From: Allgaiera indica
GTDB lineage: Bacteria; Pseudomonadota; Alphaproteobacteria; Rhodobacterales; Rhodobacteraceae
Direction of reading: 5' to 3'
NCBI RefSeq assembly: GCF_900106675.1
Contig: NZ_FNOB01000021.1
Span: 1-64,000, forward strand
Length of the DNA stretch: 64,000 nt
Below the pieces are notes generated by a model. That model saw only the letters and a list, made by a program, of their open reading frames with translations, was not told the DNA's origin and ran no database searches. Every line of letters begins with the position of its first letter. The stretch's first letter is position 1. A program made the position numbers and the translations under genes. This document shows positions 18,859-28,318 of this stretch, piece by piece.

Positions 18859-19446
18859 TCAGAACATCAGCCGCACCAGCCACAGGGTGAGGCCCGGAAA
18901 GCCCACCAGCAGGGCCACGCGCACCAGATCCGACAGCACGAAGGGCGCGACGCCGCGATAGGTGCGGCTGATCGGGATGCCGCGCGCGACATTGTTGATG
19001 ATGAACAGGTTCATCCCCACCGGCGGCGTGATCAGCCCGACCTCGACGACGATCAGCGCCAGCACCCCGAACCAGATCGCGGTTTCCTCGGGCGTCAGGC
19101 CGAAATCCAGCCCCGCGGCGATCAAAAAGAAGATCGGGATGGTCAGCAGGATCATCGACACGCTGTCCATCACGCAGCCGAAGATCAGATAGCACAGCTG
19201 GATCGCCAGCAATATCATGTAGGGGCTCAGGCCTGCATGGGTGACCCAATCGGTCAGCGCCTCGGGGGCGCGGGTCAGCGCGAGGATCGCATAGATCACC
19301 AGCACCACCGACGGCGGGATCAGGATTCCCAGCGTACCGCCAGCGGCCAGAACGCCGGTCGACAGCGCATCGAAATAGCCGCGCTTGCGCATCTCGGGCA
19401 GCGCCACCTGCCCCATGGTCGAAGCCGTCGCCAGCGCTGCGCCGCC
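18859..19446 (-). pseudogene. TRAP transporter large permease (DctM type), 5'-truncated
   Basis: The frame matches the C-terminal part of a DctM/SiaM-type permease: ALATASTMGQVALPEMRKRGY, then LAAGGTLGILIPPSVVLVIYA, then FGCVMDSVSMILLTIPIF and LITPPVGMNLFIINNVA. These are conserved transport-helix motifs of TRAP large subunits that import C4-dicarboxylates, sialic acids or related acids. The family is about 430 residues and the first 100 or more are missing: upstream of 19446 the sequence stops looking like the family. No small permease or binding protein is present. It starts just 41 bp from tRNA-Leu, so the truncation may be the scar of a rearrangement there. Confidence 0.8.
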
Positions 19447-19609
19447 TTTGCTGTCTTCGCGACCGGCGTCGATCACTCGTGATCACGCACAACATTACTT
19501 TTCGTGACGACAGGCTGACCAGCGTTTTCTTGAGGGGCGGCAAATCGCGTGGGCGCTACGGACAACGCCTCCCTCGCCGCCAGCCTGAGACCCGAAAAAC
19601 CTCTACTGG

Positions 19610-19640
19610 CTTCATCTTGGTCCAAATACTCAAACGCGGC
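19610..19640 (+). repeat. Copy B of the CTTCATCTTGG..AAATACTC intergenic element
   Basis: Reads CTTCATCTTGGTCCAAATAC followed by TCAAACG. It keeps the 5' core but lacks the G-run/C-run hairpin of the other copies. It lies 75 bp before yqaA. Confidence 0.7.
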
Positions 19641-19713
19641 GCCAGCCACGCGCGCGATCTTGACCTTTGGGCGCCGCCGTGGTCGAACCCTTGCGGACCC
19701 GAAAGAGGCCCGG

Positions 19714-20292
19714 ATGCTGCGCAAGACCTATGACTGGACGATCTCGCTGGCGCAATCCCGGCACGCCTATTGGGCGCTGTTTGTCGTCGCCTTCATCGAA
19801 AGCTCGGTCTTTCCGATCCCGCCCGACGTGCTGATCATCCCGATGATCATCGCCCGGCCGCACCATGCCTGGCGGGTGGCGACGGTGGCGCTGGTGGGAT
19901 CCGTACTGGGGGGGATGCTGGGCTATGCGATCGGGGCCGTGCTGTTCCAGCAGCTGGGCGAGCCGATCTTGCAATTCTACGGCAAGATGCATGCCGCCGA
20001 GGAATTTGCCGCGCGCTTCAATCATTACGGCGCCTGGGCCGTGCTGATCGCCGGCATCACGCCCTTCCCCTACAAGGTGATCACCATCGTCTCGGGCTGG
20101 ACGCATCTGAACCTGTGGGTCTTCATGATCGCCTCGGTGCTGGCGCGCGGGGCGCGGTTCTTCGTCATCGCCGCCCTGCTGCGCGTCTTCGGCGCGCCAG
20201 TCCGCGATTTCATCGAGCGCCGATTGGGGCTAGTGTTCACCCTTGCCGTCCTCCTGCTGATCGGGGGTTTCGCAACCGTGAGGTATCTATGA
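19714..20292 (+). CDS. YqaA family (DedA/SNARE-associated-like) membrane protein
   Basis: A 192-residue inner-membrane protein of the YqaA branch of the DedA/VTT superfamily. Visible landmarks are FIESSVFPIPPDVLIIPM (the early E..FPIPPD motif with charged residues in the membrane), GSVLGGMLGYAIG, and ITPFPYKVITIVSGW near 130. The family is thought to move lipids between leaflets or maintain membrane homeostasis; this is family knowledge. AAAGAGG precedes the ATG at 19714. Its stop overlaps the dsbB start by four bases (ATGA), so the two are translationally coupled. Confidence 0.88.
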   Translation: MLRKTYDWTISLAQSRHAYWALFVVAFIESSVFPIPPDVLIIPMIIARPHHAWRVATVALVGSVLGGMLGYAIGAVLFQQLGEPILQFYGKMHAAEEFAARFNHYGAWAVLIAGITPFPYKVITIVSGWTHLNLWVFMIASVLARGARFFVIAALLRVFGAPVRDFIERRLGLVFTLAVLLLIGGFATVRYL

Positions 20293-20777
20293 CACGCGAT
20301 CGCCTATACCTTCTTGCCGGCCTCGGATCCGCCGCGTTGCTGGCCGGTGCCTTCGGGTTCCAGATCTTCGGCGGGCTTCCGCCGTGCGAATTGTGCATGA
20401 CCCAGCGCTATGCCCATGGCGGCGCCATCCTGATCGCCATCGCCGGGTTGATCCTGCCCTATCGCGGCATCGGCTGGCTGGGCGCCCTGGCGATGCTGGC
20501 GGGCGCCGCCACCGGCATCTATCAATGGGGCACGCAGATGAAATGGTGGACCGGCTTCACCGAATGCACGGCAACCCAAAGCTTTGGCGGCATGTCGTCG
20601 AAAGACGCGCTGGCCAAGCTGATGTCGGCCCCGATCGAGCGCTGCAACGAGATCCACTTTCAGTTCCTGGGCCTGACCATGCCGGCCTGGAACGCGGTGC
20701 TGTCGATCCTGCTGATCGCGGTGTGGGTCGCCGCCGCGCTGAAGAAACCCCGCCCGGCGCTGGAATTTCGCAGCTGA
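20289..20777 (+). CDS. dsbB: Disulfide bond formation protein B
   Basis: Inner-membrane oxidase that re-oxidises DsbA and passes electrons to quinone. The 162-residue protein has four transmembrane segments. The quinone-proximal pair is PPCELCMTQR (Cys33, Cys36) and the periplasmic pair is Cys93 (FTECTA) and Cys119 (IERCNE). The QRY following the first pair matches the conserved arginine region. It is co-transcribed with yqaA through an ATGA overlap. No dsbA is adjacent. Confidence 0.93.
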   Translation: MTRDRLYLLAGLGSAALLAGAFGFQIFGGLPPCELCMTQRYAHGGAILIAIAGLILPYRGIGWLGALAMLAGAATGIYQWGTQMKWWTGFTECTATQSFGGMSSKDALAKLMSAPIERCNEIHFQFLGLTMPAWNAVLSILLIAVWVAAALKKPRPALEFRS

Positions 20778-20853
20778 CCCCACGGGCATCGACCGGTCCC
20801 GGGCACAGGAACAGACGCAGGAACTGGCGCCGGCCCCGGCTGGCGGCTGCGGC

Positions 20854-21123
20854 CTAATGGATCGGGAATTCCCCCACCACGTTGCGCCATTCGCCCGGCC
20901 GGATCATCTTGCGATGGGTGAAGCGCACCGAATGCAGCGGCCCCTCGATCTTCTCCTGCCAGAACTCGATGAACTTGAACAGTCGCGGATAATCCGGCGC
21001 GACATCATATTCCTGCCAGACGAAGCTATTGAGAACATTGCGATAATCCGGCATCCGGTAATACAGCTCGGCGGTCGTCAGCCCGTAGCCCTTCAGCATC
21101 AGTTCGGTCTCATGCGTAGACAT
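20854..21123 (-). CDS. usg: Usg family protein
   Basis: An 89-residue protein with the signature of the alphaproteobacterial Usg family: LMLKGYGLTTAELYYRMPDY, FVWQEYDVAPDYPRL, FWQEKIEGPLHSVRFTHRK, IRPGEWRNVVGEF. The family was named from its position upstream of tryptophan or aspartate-semialdehyde genes in other bacteria, and its biochemical role is not established. No trp or asd gene is nearby here. It is convergent with dsbB and divergent from gyrA. Confidence 0.88.
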   Translation of the reverse strand: MSTHETELMLKGYGLTTAELYYRMPDYRNVLNSFVWQEYDVAPDYPRLFKFIEFWQEKIEGPLHSVRFTHRKMIRPGEWRNVVGEFPIH

Positions 21124-21315
21124 CCTTACCTCCTGCTCTGCGCCCCCGAATTCAATCCTGCCAGAGAGGAATTAATTTGCAATGAAAACAGTGTGTTGGC
21201 AGCCTCCCGCCGTGGCTGCCAATTGCCGCGACCTTCGCCATTGCACCCCATACCTAGGCTAAGCTATAGTGCCGCCAACCAGATATAGCAGGCCCGGAAC
21301 GAAAGAGCGGCTTAC

Positions 21316-24063
21316 GTGAGCGACACGCCAGAACCCCCTGAAAGCGAAGACGAAAACGCCCCCGAGCGCCCGGCCTACCATGGCCCGAGCGTGTCGATCG
21401 CCGATGAGATGCGCACCGCCTATCTCGACTATGCGATGAGCGTGATCGTCTCCCGCGCGATCCCCGATCTGCGCGACGGGCTGAAGCCGGTGCACCGCCG
21501 CATCCTGTTCGCGATGCACGAGGTCGGCAACACTTTCGACAAGCCCTACCGCAAATCCTCGCGTCCCGTGGCCGATGCGATGGGCAAGTATCACCCGCAT
21601 GGCGACGCCGCGATCTACGACGCGCTGGTGCGGATGACACAGCCCTTCTCGATGTCGCTGCCGCTTCTGGACGGCCAGGGCAACTTCGGCTCGATGGACG
21701 GCGACAAGGCCGCGGCCTTCCGCTACACCGAGGTCCGGATGGCCAAGGCGGCCAACTACCTGCTGGCCGACATCGACAAGGAAACCGTCGATTTCCAGGA
21801 CAATTACGACGGCAAGGACCGCGAGCCCACGGTGCTGCCGGCGCGGTTTCCCAACATGCTGGTCAACGGCGCGGGCGGCATCGCCGTCGGCATGGCCACC
21901 AACATCCCGCCCCACAACCTGGGCGAGGTGATCGACGCGACGCTGGCCCTGATCGAAGAGCCGGACCTGTCCACCGAGGCGCTGATGGAGCATATCCCGG
22001 CGCCGGACTTTCCCACCGGCGGGCTGATCCTGGGGCGTTCGGGCGCGCGCAAGGCCTATCTGGAAGGGCGCGGCAGCGTGATCATCCGCGCCAAGACAAG
22101 GGTTGAGGAAATCCGCCGCGACCGTTACGCGATCGTGCTGGACGAGATCCCCTATCAGGTGAACAAGGCATCGATGATCGAGAAGATCGCCGAGCTTGTA
22201 CGCGAGAAGAAGCTGGAGGGGATCAGCGGCATCGCGGATGAGAGCGACCGGGTCGGCGTGCGCGTGGTGATCGAATTGAAGCGTGACGCGACGCCCGAAG
22301 TGGTGCTGAACCAGCTATTCCGCTTCACGCCGATGCAGATCAGCTTCGGCTGCAACATGCTGGCGCTGAACGGCGGCCGGCCGGAACAGCTGACGCTGCG
22401 CGATTTCCTGTCGCATTTCATCACCTTCCGCGAGGAAGTCGTGGCGCGCCGCACGGCGTATGAGCTGCGCCGCGCACGCGAGCGCAGCCATGTGCTGTGC
22501 GGCCTGGCGGTCGCCGTGTCGAATGTCGACGAGGTGGTCGCGACGATCCGCGGCTCTGCCGATCCGGCCGAGGCGCGCGACAAGCTGATGACCCGGCGCT
22601 GGCCCGCCGCCGACATCGCCGCCTATATCCGGCTGATCGACGACCCGGGCCACACGATGAACGACGACGGCACCTACAACCTCTCCGAGACCCAGGCCCG
22701 CGCGATCCTCGATCTGCGCCTGCAACGCCTGACCGCGATGGGCGTGAAGGAAATCACCGACGAGCTGGAAGAACTGGCCGCGAAGATCAAGGATTACCTC
22801 GACATCCTGCGCTCGCGCGACCGGATCATGGCGATCATCTCGGATGAGCTGCGCGAGGTGAAGGCGCTGTTCGCCGTGCCGCGGCGTTCCGAGATCGCCG
22901 ATTGGGCCGGCGACATGGACGACGAGGACCTGATCGAGCGCGAGGACATGGTCGTGACGGTCACCGAGGGCGGCTATATCAAGCGCACGCCGCTGGCCGA
23001 TTTCCGCGCGCAGAAGCGTGGCGGCAAGGGGCTGGCCGGCGGCTCTTTGAAAGAGGACGACACCGTCACCACGCTGTTCGTCGCCAACACCCACACGCAG
23101 CTTCTGTTCTTCACCACCGACGGCATGGTCTACAAGCTGAAGACCTGGCGTCTGCCCCTGGGGGGGCGCAATGCCAAGGGCAAGGCGATCGTCAACATCC
23201 TGCCGATCGCGCAGGGCGTGTCCATCGCCGCGATCATGCCCGTCGACCGCCCCGACGCGGAATGGGACGATCTGCAGATCGTCTTCGCCACCTCGGCCGG
23301 CACGGTGCGCCGCAACCGGCTGTCGGACTTCACCAACGTCATGCGCAACGGCAAGATCGCGATGAAGTTCGAGGACGAATACGAGGGCGTGCGCCTGATC
23401 AACGCGCGCATCTGCTCCGAGGACGACGACGTGATGCTGGTCACCGCCAAGGGCCGTGCGATCCGCTTCCCGGTGCCCGAGGTGCGGGTGTTCAACTCGC
23501 GCGCATCGGTGGGGGTGCGCGGCATCCGCCTCTTGGGCGATGACGAGGTCGTGTCGATGTCCGTCATCCGCCATTTCGAGGCCGCGTCCGAGGAACGCGC
23601 GGCCTATCTCAAGCAGCGCCGGCTGATGGCCGGCGTGACCGAGGACGAGGCCGAGCCCGACGAGGACGAAGAAGCCGTCGCCGAGGGCCAGCTTTCCCCC
23701 GAACGCTATGCCGAGATGTCGGCCTGCGAGGACCTGATCCTGACGATCACCGCGAAGGGCGCGGGCAAGATCTCCTCCTCGCACGATTATCCGGTGCGCG
23801 GCCGCGGCGGCCAGGGCGTGATGGCGATGGACAAGGCGCTGCGCGGCGGCCGCCTCGTCGCCTCCTTCCCGGTCGAAATGGCAGATCAGGTGATGCTGGC
23901 CACCTCCACCGGCCAGTCGATCCGCTGCCCGGTCGAGGGCATCTCGTTCCGCTCGCGCTCGGCCGGCGGGGTGCGGGTGTTCAACACCGCCAAGGGCGAA
24001 GAGGTCGTCTCGGTCGCCCGGATCGCCGATCAGGGCGAGGATGGGGACGGCGACGAGGCCTAG
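21316..24063 (+). CDS. gyrA: DNA gyrase subunit A
   Basis: Breakage-reunion subunit of the type II topoisomerase that adds negative supercoils. The 915-residue protein begins at a GTG with GAAAGAG upstream. The catalytic tyrosine is Tyr137 in [11 protein letters not shown]. The quinolone-determining region reads [13 protein letters not shown]: Ala98 stands where E. coli has Ser83, while the Asp87 equivalent is kept. The C-terminal beta-pinwheel contains the GyrA-box-like QKRGGKG, which supports gyrase rather than topoisomerase IV. An acidic insertion ([14 protein letters not shown]) sits between blades near residue 780. The ends are typical of alphaproteobacterial GyrA. Confidence 0.97.
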   Translation: MSDTPEPPESEDENAPERPAYHGPSVSIADEMRTAYLDYAMSVIVSRAIPDLRDGLKPVHRRILFAMHEVGNTFDKPYRKSSRPVADAMGKYHPHGDAAIYDALVRMTQPFSMSLPLLDGQGNFGSMDGDKAAAFRYTEVRMAKAANYLLADIDKETVDFQDNYDGKDREPTVLPARFPNMLVNGAGGIAVGMATNIPPHNLGEVIDATLALIEEPDLSTEALMEHIPAPDFPTGGLILGRSGARKAYLEGRGSVIIRAKTRVEEIRRDRYAIVLDEIPYQVNKASMIEKIAELVREKKLEGISGIADESDRVGVRVVIELKRDATPEVVLNQLFRFTPMQISFGCNMLALNGGRPEQLTLRDFLSHFITFREEVVARRTAYELRRARERSHVLCGLAVAVSNVDEVVATIRGSADPAEARDKLMTRRWPAADIAAYIRLIDDPGHTMNDDGTYNLSETQARAILDLRLQRLTAMGVKEITDELEELAAKIKDYLDILRSRDRIMAIISDELREVKALFAVPRRSEIADWAGDMDDEDLIEREDMVVTVTEGGYIKRTPLADFRAQKRGGKGLAGGSLKEDDTVTTLFVANTHTQLLFFTTDGMVYKLKTWRLPLGGRNAKGKAIVNILPIAQGVSIAAIMPVDRPDAEWDDLQIVFATSAGTVRRNRLSDFTNVMRNGKIAMKFEDEYEGVRLINARICSEDDDVMLVTAKGRAIRFPVPEVRVFNSRASVGVRGIRLLGDDEVVSMSVIRHFEAASEERAAYLKQRRLMAGVTEDEAEPDEDEEAVAEGQLSPERYAEMSACEDLILTITAKGAGKISSSHDYPVRGRGGQGVMAMDKALRGGRLVASFPVEMADQVMLATSTGQSIRCPVEGISFRSRSAGGVRVFNTAKGEEVVSVARIADQGEDGDGDEA

Positions 24064-24137
24064 GCCAAATTCGGCGGCCGGGGGGGTCGCCCCCGTCCCC
24101 ATCCTCGCTCGGGCCGGGGGCGCAACGATCGCCACCC

Positions 24138-24235
24138 CGCAGGGTATTTGCACCAAACAGAAGGAACGGGGGATCCTTTCCACCTTCATCTTGGCGGAAA
24201 TACTCCGGGGGTGCAGGGGGCAGAGCCCCCGCCGC
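24138..24235. repeat. Two opposed copies (C1, C2) of the CTTCATCTTGG..AAATACTC element after gyrA
   Basis: C1 (about 24138-24165) is a degenerate copy on the minus strand, TTCCTTCTGTTTGGTGCAAA then TACCCTG. C2 (24181-24235) is a full plus-strand copy: CTTCATCTTGGCGGAAATAC, TCC, then GGGGG and CCCCC arms that can pair. They fill the 224-bp gap between gyrA and trmFO. A small GGGGG-TCG-CCCCC hairpin also lies at 24082-24094 just after the gyrA stop. Confidence 0.75.
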
Positions 24236-24287
24236 GGCGCTGAAAACCGCCCTTTCCTTTCCGGCCCAAAACCCCTAGATCGCGGCC

Positions 24288-25628
24288 ATGACAGAACCAC
24301 TTCATATCGTCGGCGGCGGCATGGCCGGCTCCGAAGCCGCCTGGCAGGCGGCACAGGCGGGCCTGCCCGTTGTGATCCACGAGATGCGCCCCCATGTCGG
24401 CACCTTCGCCCACAAGACCGGCAACCTGGCCGAGATGGTCTGCTCGAATTCCTTCCGTTCGGACGACGACGAACAGAATGCGGTGGGCCTTCTGCATTGG
24501 GAAATGCGCGCGGCCGGCGGGCTGATCATGGAGATGGCCGATACCCACCAACTGCCCGCCGGCGGCGCGCTGGCCGTCGATCGCGAGGCCTTCGCCGAGG
24601 CGGTGACGGCGCGGCTTCGCGCGCATCCCATGATCACCGTGTCGGAAGAAGAGGTTACCGAGCTTCCCTCCTCCGGAAACTGGATCATCGCCACCGGTCC
24701 CCTGACCTCGGGCACGCTGGCCGAGGCGATCCGGGCCGAAACCGGGGCCGAGAGCCTGGCGTTCTTCGACGCGATCGCGCCGATCGTCTATGCCGAGACC
24801 GTGGACATGTCAGTCGCCTGGATGCAGTCGCGCTATGACAAGGGCGCGACGGTCGAGGAACAGACCGCCTATATGAACTGCCCGATGACCAAGGCCCAGT
24901 ACGACGCCTTCATCGACGCGCTGCTGGCCGCCGACAAGACCGAGTTCCACGACGGCGAGACGGCGAAATATTTCGATGGCTGCCTGCCGATCGAGGTGAT
25001 GGCCGAACGCGGCCGCGAAACCCTGCGCCACGGGCCGATGAAGCCGGTGGGGCTGACCAACGCCCACGATCCCGCGAACAAGCCCTATGCGGTGGTGCAA
25101 CTGCGCCGCGACAATGCGCTGGGGACGCTCTATAATATCGTGGGCTTCCAGACAAAGATGAAGTACGGCGCGCAAGTGGATGTTTTCCGGATGATTCCGG
25201 GGCTGGAGAACGCCAGTTTTGCACGTCTGGGCGGGATCCATCGCAACACTTTCCTGAACTCGCCGACGCTGCTCGACGACCATCTGCGGCTGCGCTCGCG
25301 GCCCCATATCCGCTTCGCCGGCCAGGTCACCGGGGTCGAGGGCTATGTGGAAAGCGCCGCGATGGGGCTTCTGGCCGCGCGGCTTGCGGTGGCCGAGGCG
25401 CAGGGCCGCGACCTGGCCCCACCGCCGCCCGAAACCGCGATGGGCGCGTTGGTCACCCACATCACCGGCGGCGCCGATGCCAAGACCTTCCAGCCGATGA
25501 ACGTGAATTTCGGGCTGTTCCCCCCGATCGACGCCAAGGGCGGGCGCAAGGGCCGCAAGGATCGCTACAAGGCCTATACCGACCGCGCCAAAGAGGCTTT
25601 TTCGCAATGGCTTGCGATCCAGGGCTAA
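24288..25628 (+). CDS. trmFO: Methylenetetrahydrofolate-tRNA-(uracil-5-)-methyltransferase
   Basis: Folate- and FAD-dependent enzyme that makes 5-methyluridine at position 54 of tRNA. The 446-residue protein opens with [18 protein letters not shown] (FAD dinucleotide fold). It then has [24 protein letters not shown] and [14 protein letters not shown], which are characteristic TrmFO segments. The C-terminal part has [12 protein letters not shown] and [12 protein letters not shown]. It is followed after one base by gluQ, so two tRNA-modification genes form an operon. Confidence 0.96.
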   Translation: MTEPLHIVGGGMAGSEAAWQAAQAGLPVVIHEMRPHVGTFAHKTGNLAEMVCSNSFRSDDDEQNAVGLLHWEMRAAGGLIMEMADTHQLPAGGALAVDREAFAEAVTARLRAHPMITVSEEEVTELPSSGNWIIATGPLTSGTLAEAIRAETGAESLAFFDAIAPIVYAETVDMSVAWMQSRYDKGATVEEQTAYMNCPMTKAQYDAFIDALLAADKTEFHDGETAKYFDGCLPIEVMAERGRETLRHGPMKPVGLTNAHDPANKPYAVVQLRRDNALGTLYNIVGFQTKMKYGAQVDVFRMIPGLENASFARLGGIHRNTFLNSPTLLDDHLRLRSRPHIRFAGQVTGVEGYVESAAMGLLAARLAVAEAQGRDLAPPPPETAMGALVTHITGGADAKTFQPMNVNFGLFPPIDAKGGRKGRKDRYKAYTDRAKEAFSQWLAIQG

Positions 25629-25629
25629 G

Positions 25630-26496
25630 ATGGGCCTCGTAACCCGCTTCGCGCCGTCGCCGACCGGCCCGCTGCATCTGGGACACGCCTATTCCGCCCT
25701 GCTTGCCCATGACATGGCCCGCGCCGCCGGCGGCACCTTTCTGCTGCGCATCGAGGATACCGACACCGCCCGCGCCCGGCCCGAATGGGAGGCGCGGATT
25801 TTCGACGATCTGCGGTGGCTGGGCCTGACCTGGCCGCAACCGGTCCTGCGACAATCCGAACATCTGGCACGTTACGACCGGACGCTGGACGAGCTGGCGG
25901 CGCGCGGGCTGATCTATCCCTGCAGCTGTACCCGCGCCGACATCCGCGCGGCCCTTTCGGCGCCGCAGGAGGGTGTCGCGGCGCCGCCGCCCTATCCCGG
26001 CACCTGCCGCCACCGCCCGATCTCGGACCGCAAGCCGGGCGACGCGTTGCGGCTGAACCTCGGGCGGGCCATCGCGGCCCTGCCCGGCGGGCTGGGCGGC
26101 TTCACCGACACCGGGCCGGTACATCCCGGAGGTCACGCGCTTTCGGAAGAACTGCTCGCCGCGACGCAGGGTGATGCGGTGCTGGGCCGCAAAGAGATCG
26201 GCACCGTTTCCTATGTGCTGGCATCGGTGCTTGACGACGCGATGCAGGAGGTTACCCATGTCATCCGCGGCGCCGATCTTTTCGAGATCACCTTTCTTCA
26301 GGTTCTGCTTCAGAAACTGCTTCACCTTCCGACCCCAACCTACCACCACCACAGGCTTATCCGCGACGAAGCCGGCAAGCGGCTGGCCAAGCGCGACGAC
26401 GCCCGCGCGATCGCAAGATACCGCGCAGACGGTGCCGACCCGGCCGATATCCGCCGGATGGTGGGGCTGCCTCCGGCCCGGGATCCGGCCCCCTAG
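25630..26496 (+). CDS. gluQ: Glutamyl-Q tRNA(Asp) synthetase
   Basis: A 288-residue paralogue of the glutamyl-tRNA synthetase catalytic domain that lacks the anticodon-binding half. It attaches glutamate to queuosine at the wobble position of tRNA(Asp). RFAPSPTGPLHLGHAYSAL carries the HIGH-type motif, and FLLRIEDTDTARARP binds substrate. PCSCTR with a later GTCR gives the zinc ligands typical of GluQRS. GKRLAKRDDARAI is the KMSKS equivalent. The ATG at 25630 lies one base after the trmFO stop. It ends convergently with the DUF6456 gene, overlapping by four bases. Confidence 0.94.
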   Translation: MGLVTRFAPSPTGPLHLGHAYSALLAHDMARAAGGTFLLRIEDTDTARARPEWEARIFDDLRWLGLTWPQPVLRQSEHLARYDRTLDELAARGLIYPCSCTRADIRAALSAPQEGVAAPPPYPGTCRHRPISDRKPGDALRLNLGRAIAALPGGLGGFTDTGPVHPGGHALSEELLAATQGDAVLGRKEIGTVSYVLASVLDDAMQEVTHVIRGADLFEITFLQVLLQKLLHLPTPTYHHHRLIRDEAGKRLAKRDDARAIARYRADGADPADIRRMVGLPPARDPAP

Positions 26497-27632
26497 CCGA
26501 TCAGCACGTCATTGCCGCCGGTCTCGTCGTAATGACGCTTGAGCCGCATCAGCGCGATGCGCAGCACGATCTTGCCCGAACGCGCCGACCAGCCCAGGCG
26601 CTTTTCGGCGCCCTCCAGCCCTTCCAGATAGCAGCAGCAGCGCAGCACCATGTCGCCCAGCCCGGGCCCCAGGTCGCGCAGCGCCGCGGCCACCCGGTCG
26701 CGGGCCGCGCGCGGGCCCTCGGCCGGGCCGCGCGTCTGGGCAAATCCGCCGCGGTCCCCGCCGGTCAGGAAACGGTCCCAGTTCTGCGCCACCCGCGGAC
26801 CCATCTGGGCGATTTCGAAATCTTCCCTTAACCGTTCGGCCGCACGCACCAGATCGGCCGAAAGAAACGGCTTGCCGTCGCGGTCGCGGCGCCGCGCAAG
26901 GGCGGCGACCGGGCTTTCGGCCAGGTTGTAACGGATGCGCTGGCGGCGGCCATTATCCACCGTGTCGCGCTCTTCCCAATCGCGGTGCTGGTCGCCAAAG
27001 GGGGTGGCGGCCTCGGCAAAACCCGGCCCGCGCGCTGCGCCCTCGACGGCCCCGCCGGCCCCACCGTCCGCCGCCAGCATCCGCTTCAGCGCGGCCTTGC
27101 CCGCGGGCGTGATCTCATAGGTCGCGACGCGCCCCTGCTTGCGGCAGGCGATCCAGTCGCGCAGCGCGAAGGCCTGCGCGATATTGCGCGCCACCACCGC
27201 CGTGCGCGCGGTGCGGCCTTCGGGCAGATCGCGCAGCACGGCGGCCTTGTCCATGTCCGGCGCCACTGCCAGCACGCTGCCCGGCTCGGCCAGGCGGCGC
27301 AGGATCCGGCGGGCCTCGCGCTGCAGGGTGGCGTCGTCTTCGATCGAGGCGTCGGAACGGATGGGGGCGGTCATTTTCGCTTCCTTTTGCTGGAGGTGGT
27401 GGGCACGCTCGCTGCAGGCGCGGCCTATTCTGGCCAGAGCCTCGTCCACCAGAGGATCATCGCGACGGTTCTCGTAGCGCCGAACCCGGCGCAGTACCGT
27501 CGATGCGTGAATCCCCCGCTGCCGCGCCAGCTCGCGCAGCGACAGTCCGATTTCGGTATGCCCCAGATAAAGGCGGGCGGCGTCGGGCAGCCAGGCAGGG
27601 AAAGTGAAATTCGCCGTCAGGTTGCCACGCAT
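26493..27632 (-). CDS. Helix-turn-helix protein with DUF6456 domain
   Basis: A 379-residue probable DNA-binding regulator. An N-terminal HTH of about 60 residues (LSLRELARQRGIHASTVLRRVRRYE) is followed by a winged-helix-like middle (AQAFALRDWIACRKQGRVATYEITPAGKAALKRM, shown here only as position 155-190). The C-terminal DUF6456 domain has YNLAESPVAALARR, RLREDFEIAQMGPRVAQNW, LRDLGPGLGDMVLRCCCYLE and SARSGKIVLRIALMRLKR. The domain is widespread in Rhodobacterales with no established target. A 7-bp inverted repeat in the promoter 58 bp upstream could be its own operator. Confidence 0.85.
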   Translation of the reverse strand: MRGNLTANFTFPAWLPDAARLYLGHTEIGLSLRELARQRGIHASTVLRRVRRYENRRDDPLVDEALARIGRACSERAHHLQQKEAKMTAPIRSDASIEDDATLQREARRILRRLAEPGSVLAVAPDMDKAAVLRDLPEGRTARTAVVARNIAQAFALRDWIACRKQGRVATYEITPAGKAALKRMLAADGGAGGAVEGAARGPGFAEAATPFGDQHRDWEERDTVDNGRRQRIRYNLAESPVAALARRRDRDGKPFLSADLVRAAERLREDFEIAQMGPRVAQNWDRFLTGGDRGGFAQTRGPAEGPRAARDRVAAALRDLGPGLGDMVLRCCCYLEGLEGAEKRLGWSARSGKIVLRIALMRLKRHYDETGGNDVLIG

Positions 27633-27689
27633 GTCGCCCTGGGACCTCCGTTGTCGTTAACCTTTGTCGCGAAGGCGGACTCAACCTTT

Positions 27690-27705
27690 GGTAATATTTA
27701 TTACC
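27690..27705. promoter_or_regulatory. Inverted repeat in the divergent promoter of the DUF6456 and DUF6477 genes
   Basis: GGTAATA-TT-TATTACC is a perfect 7-bp inverted repeat with a 2-base spacer. It lies in an AT-rich 227-bp intergenic region between two divergent genes, the only strongly AT-rich spot for several kilobases. An operator for the HTH/DUF6456 protein is a reasonable guess from position. Confidence 0.5.
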
Positions 27706-27859
27706 AGCCCGTTAATATCCGCCTGGTATGGGATAATTGTATTCAATACCTAAACCTTTCTGAAAGCTGCGCACGCTGGTCTTCCGAAAACGCAACGCCT
27801 GGTTGTGTCATGTGAAACTTGGGCGTTCACCCCAAGGCATCCCAACACCGGAGACCGAC

Positions 27860-28246
27860 ATGCATGCGTTGCACCACCAGATGGGCGAACTTCGCCGCCC
27901 CCGCCTTCTGATCCGCGCCGCCCGTCTGGGCATGGCCGACTATCGGCGCGACCGCGACCTGAAGCGGTTGCTGGGCGCGGTGCCGGGCCCTGAATCGTCG
28001 CTTGCCCAACTGATCGCGGAAGAGACGCGGATGGATGCGAAGCGGCGCGAAGGCGCTGCCGAATACGATCTGCGCCGCCATCTGGAAATCATCATCGCGA
28101 TGATCGCAGAGGCGCAGATGATCCCCCGCGTTCAAGACCCCGCCCCTGCCCCGATGCCCCGAACCGCGCCCGAAACCGCAGCCCGAACCGCAGCCCGGAC
28201 CACGCCAGAGGCCAGGCCCGCGGCGGCGCCTTTGGCCGCGCGCTAG
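27860..28246 (+). CDS. DUF6477 family protein
   Basis: A 128-residue protein. The first 90 residues match the DUF6477 pattern: LRRPRLLIRAARLGMADYRR, DRDLKRLLGAVPGPE and DLRRHLEIIIAMIAEAQMIP. The last 35 residues are a low-complexity Ala/Pro/Arg/Thr tail with likely no fold. GGAG lies seven bases before the ATG at 27860. The family is known mainly from Rhodobacterales and lacks a function. It is divergent from the DUF6456 gene and may share regulation through the inverted repeat between them. Confidence 0.8.
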   Translation: MHALHHQMGELRRPRLLIRAARLGMADYRRDRDLKRLLGAVPGPESSLAQLIAEETRMDAKRREGAAEYDLRRHLEIIIAMIAEAQMIPRVQDPAPAPMPRTAPETAARTAARTTPEARPAAAPLAAR

Positions 28247-28318
28247 CGCCCCGCGCGGGCGGCGATTGCACCGGGCCAGGCGCTTGCCTATACCCGGTGC
28301 ATCGCAAGGAGGCCGCCC

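Noticed and set aside
22315-24354. Long minus-strand frame (679 codons) opposite gyrA
   Set aside because: Antisense shadow of gyrA with typical mirror composition and no motifs.
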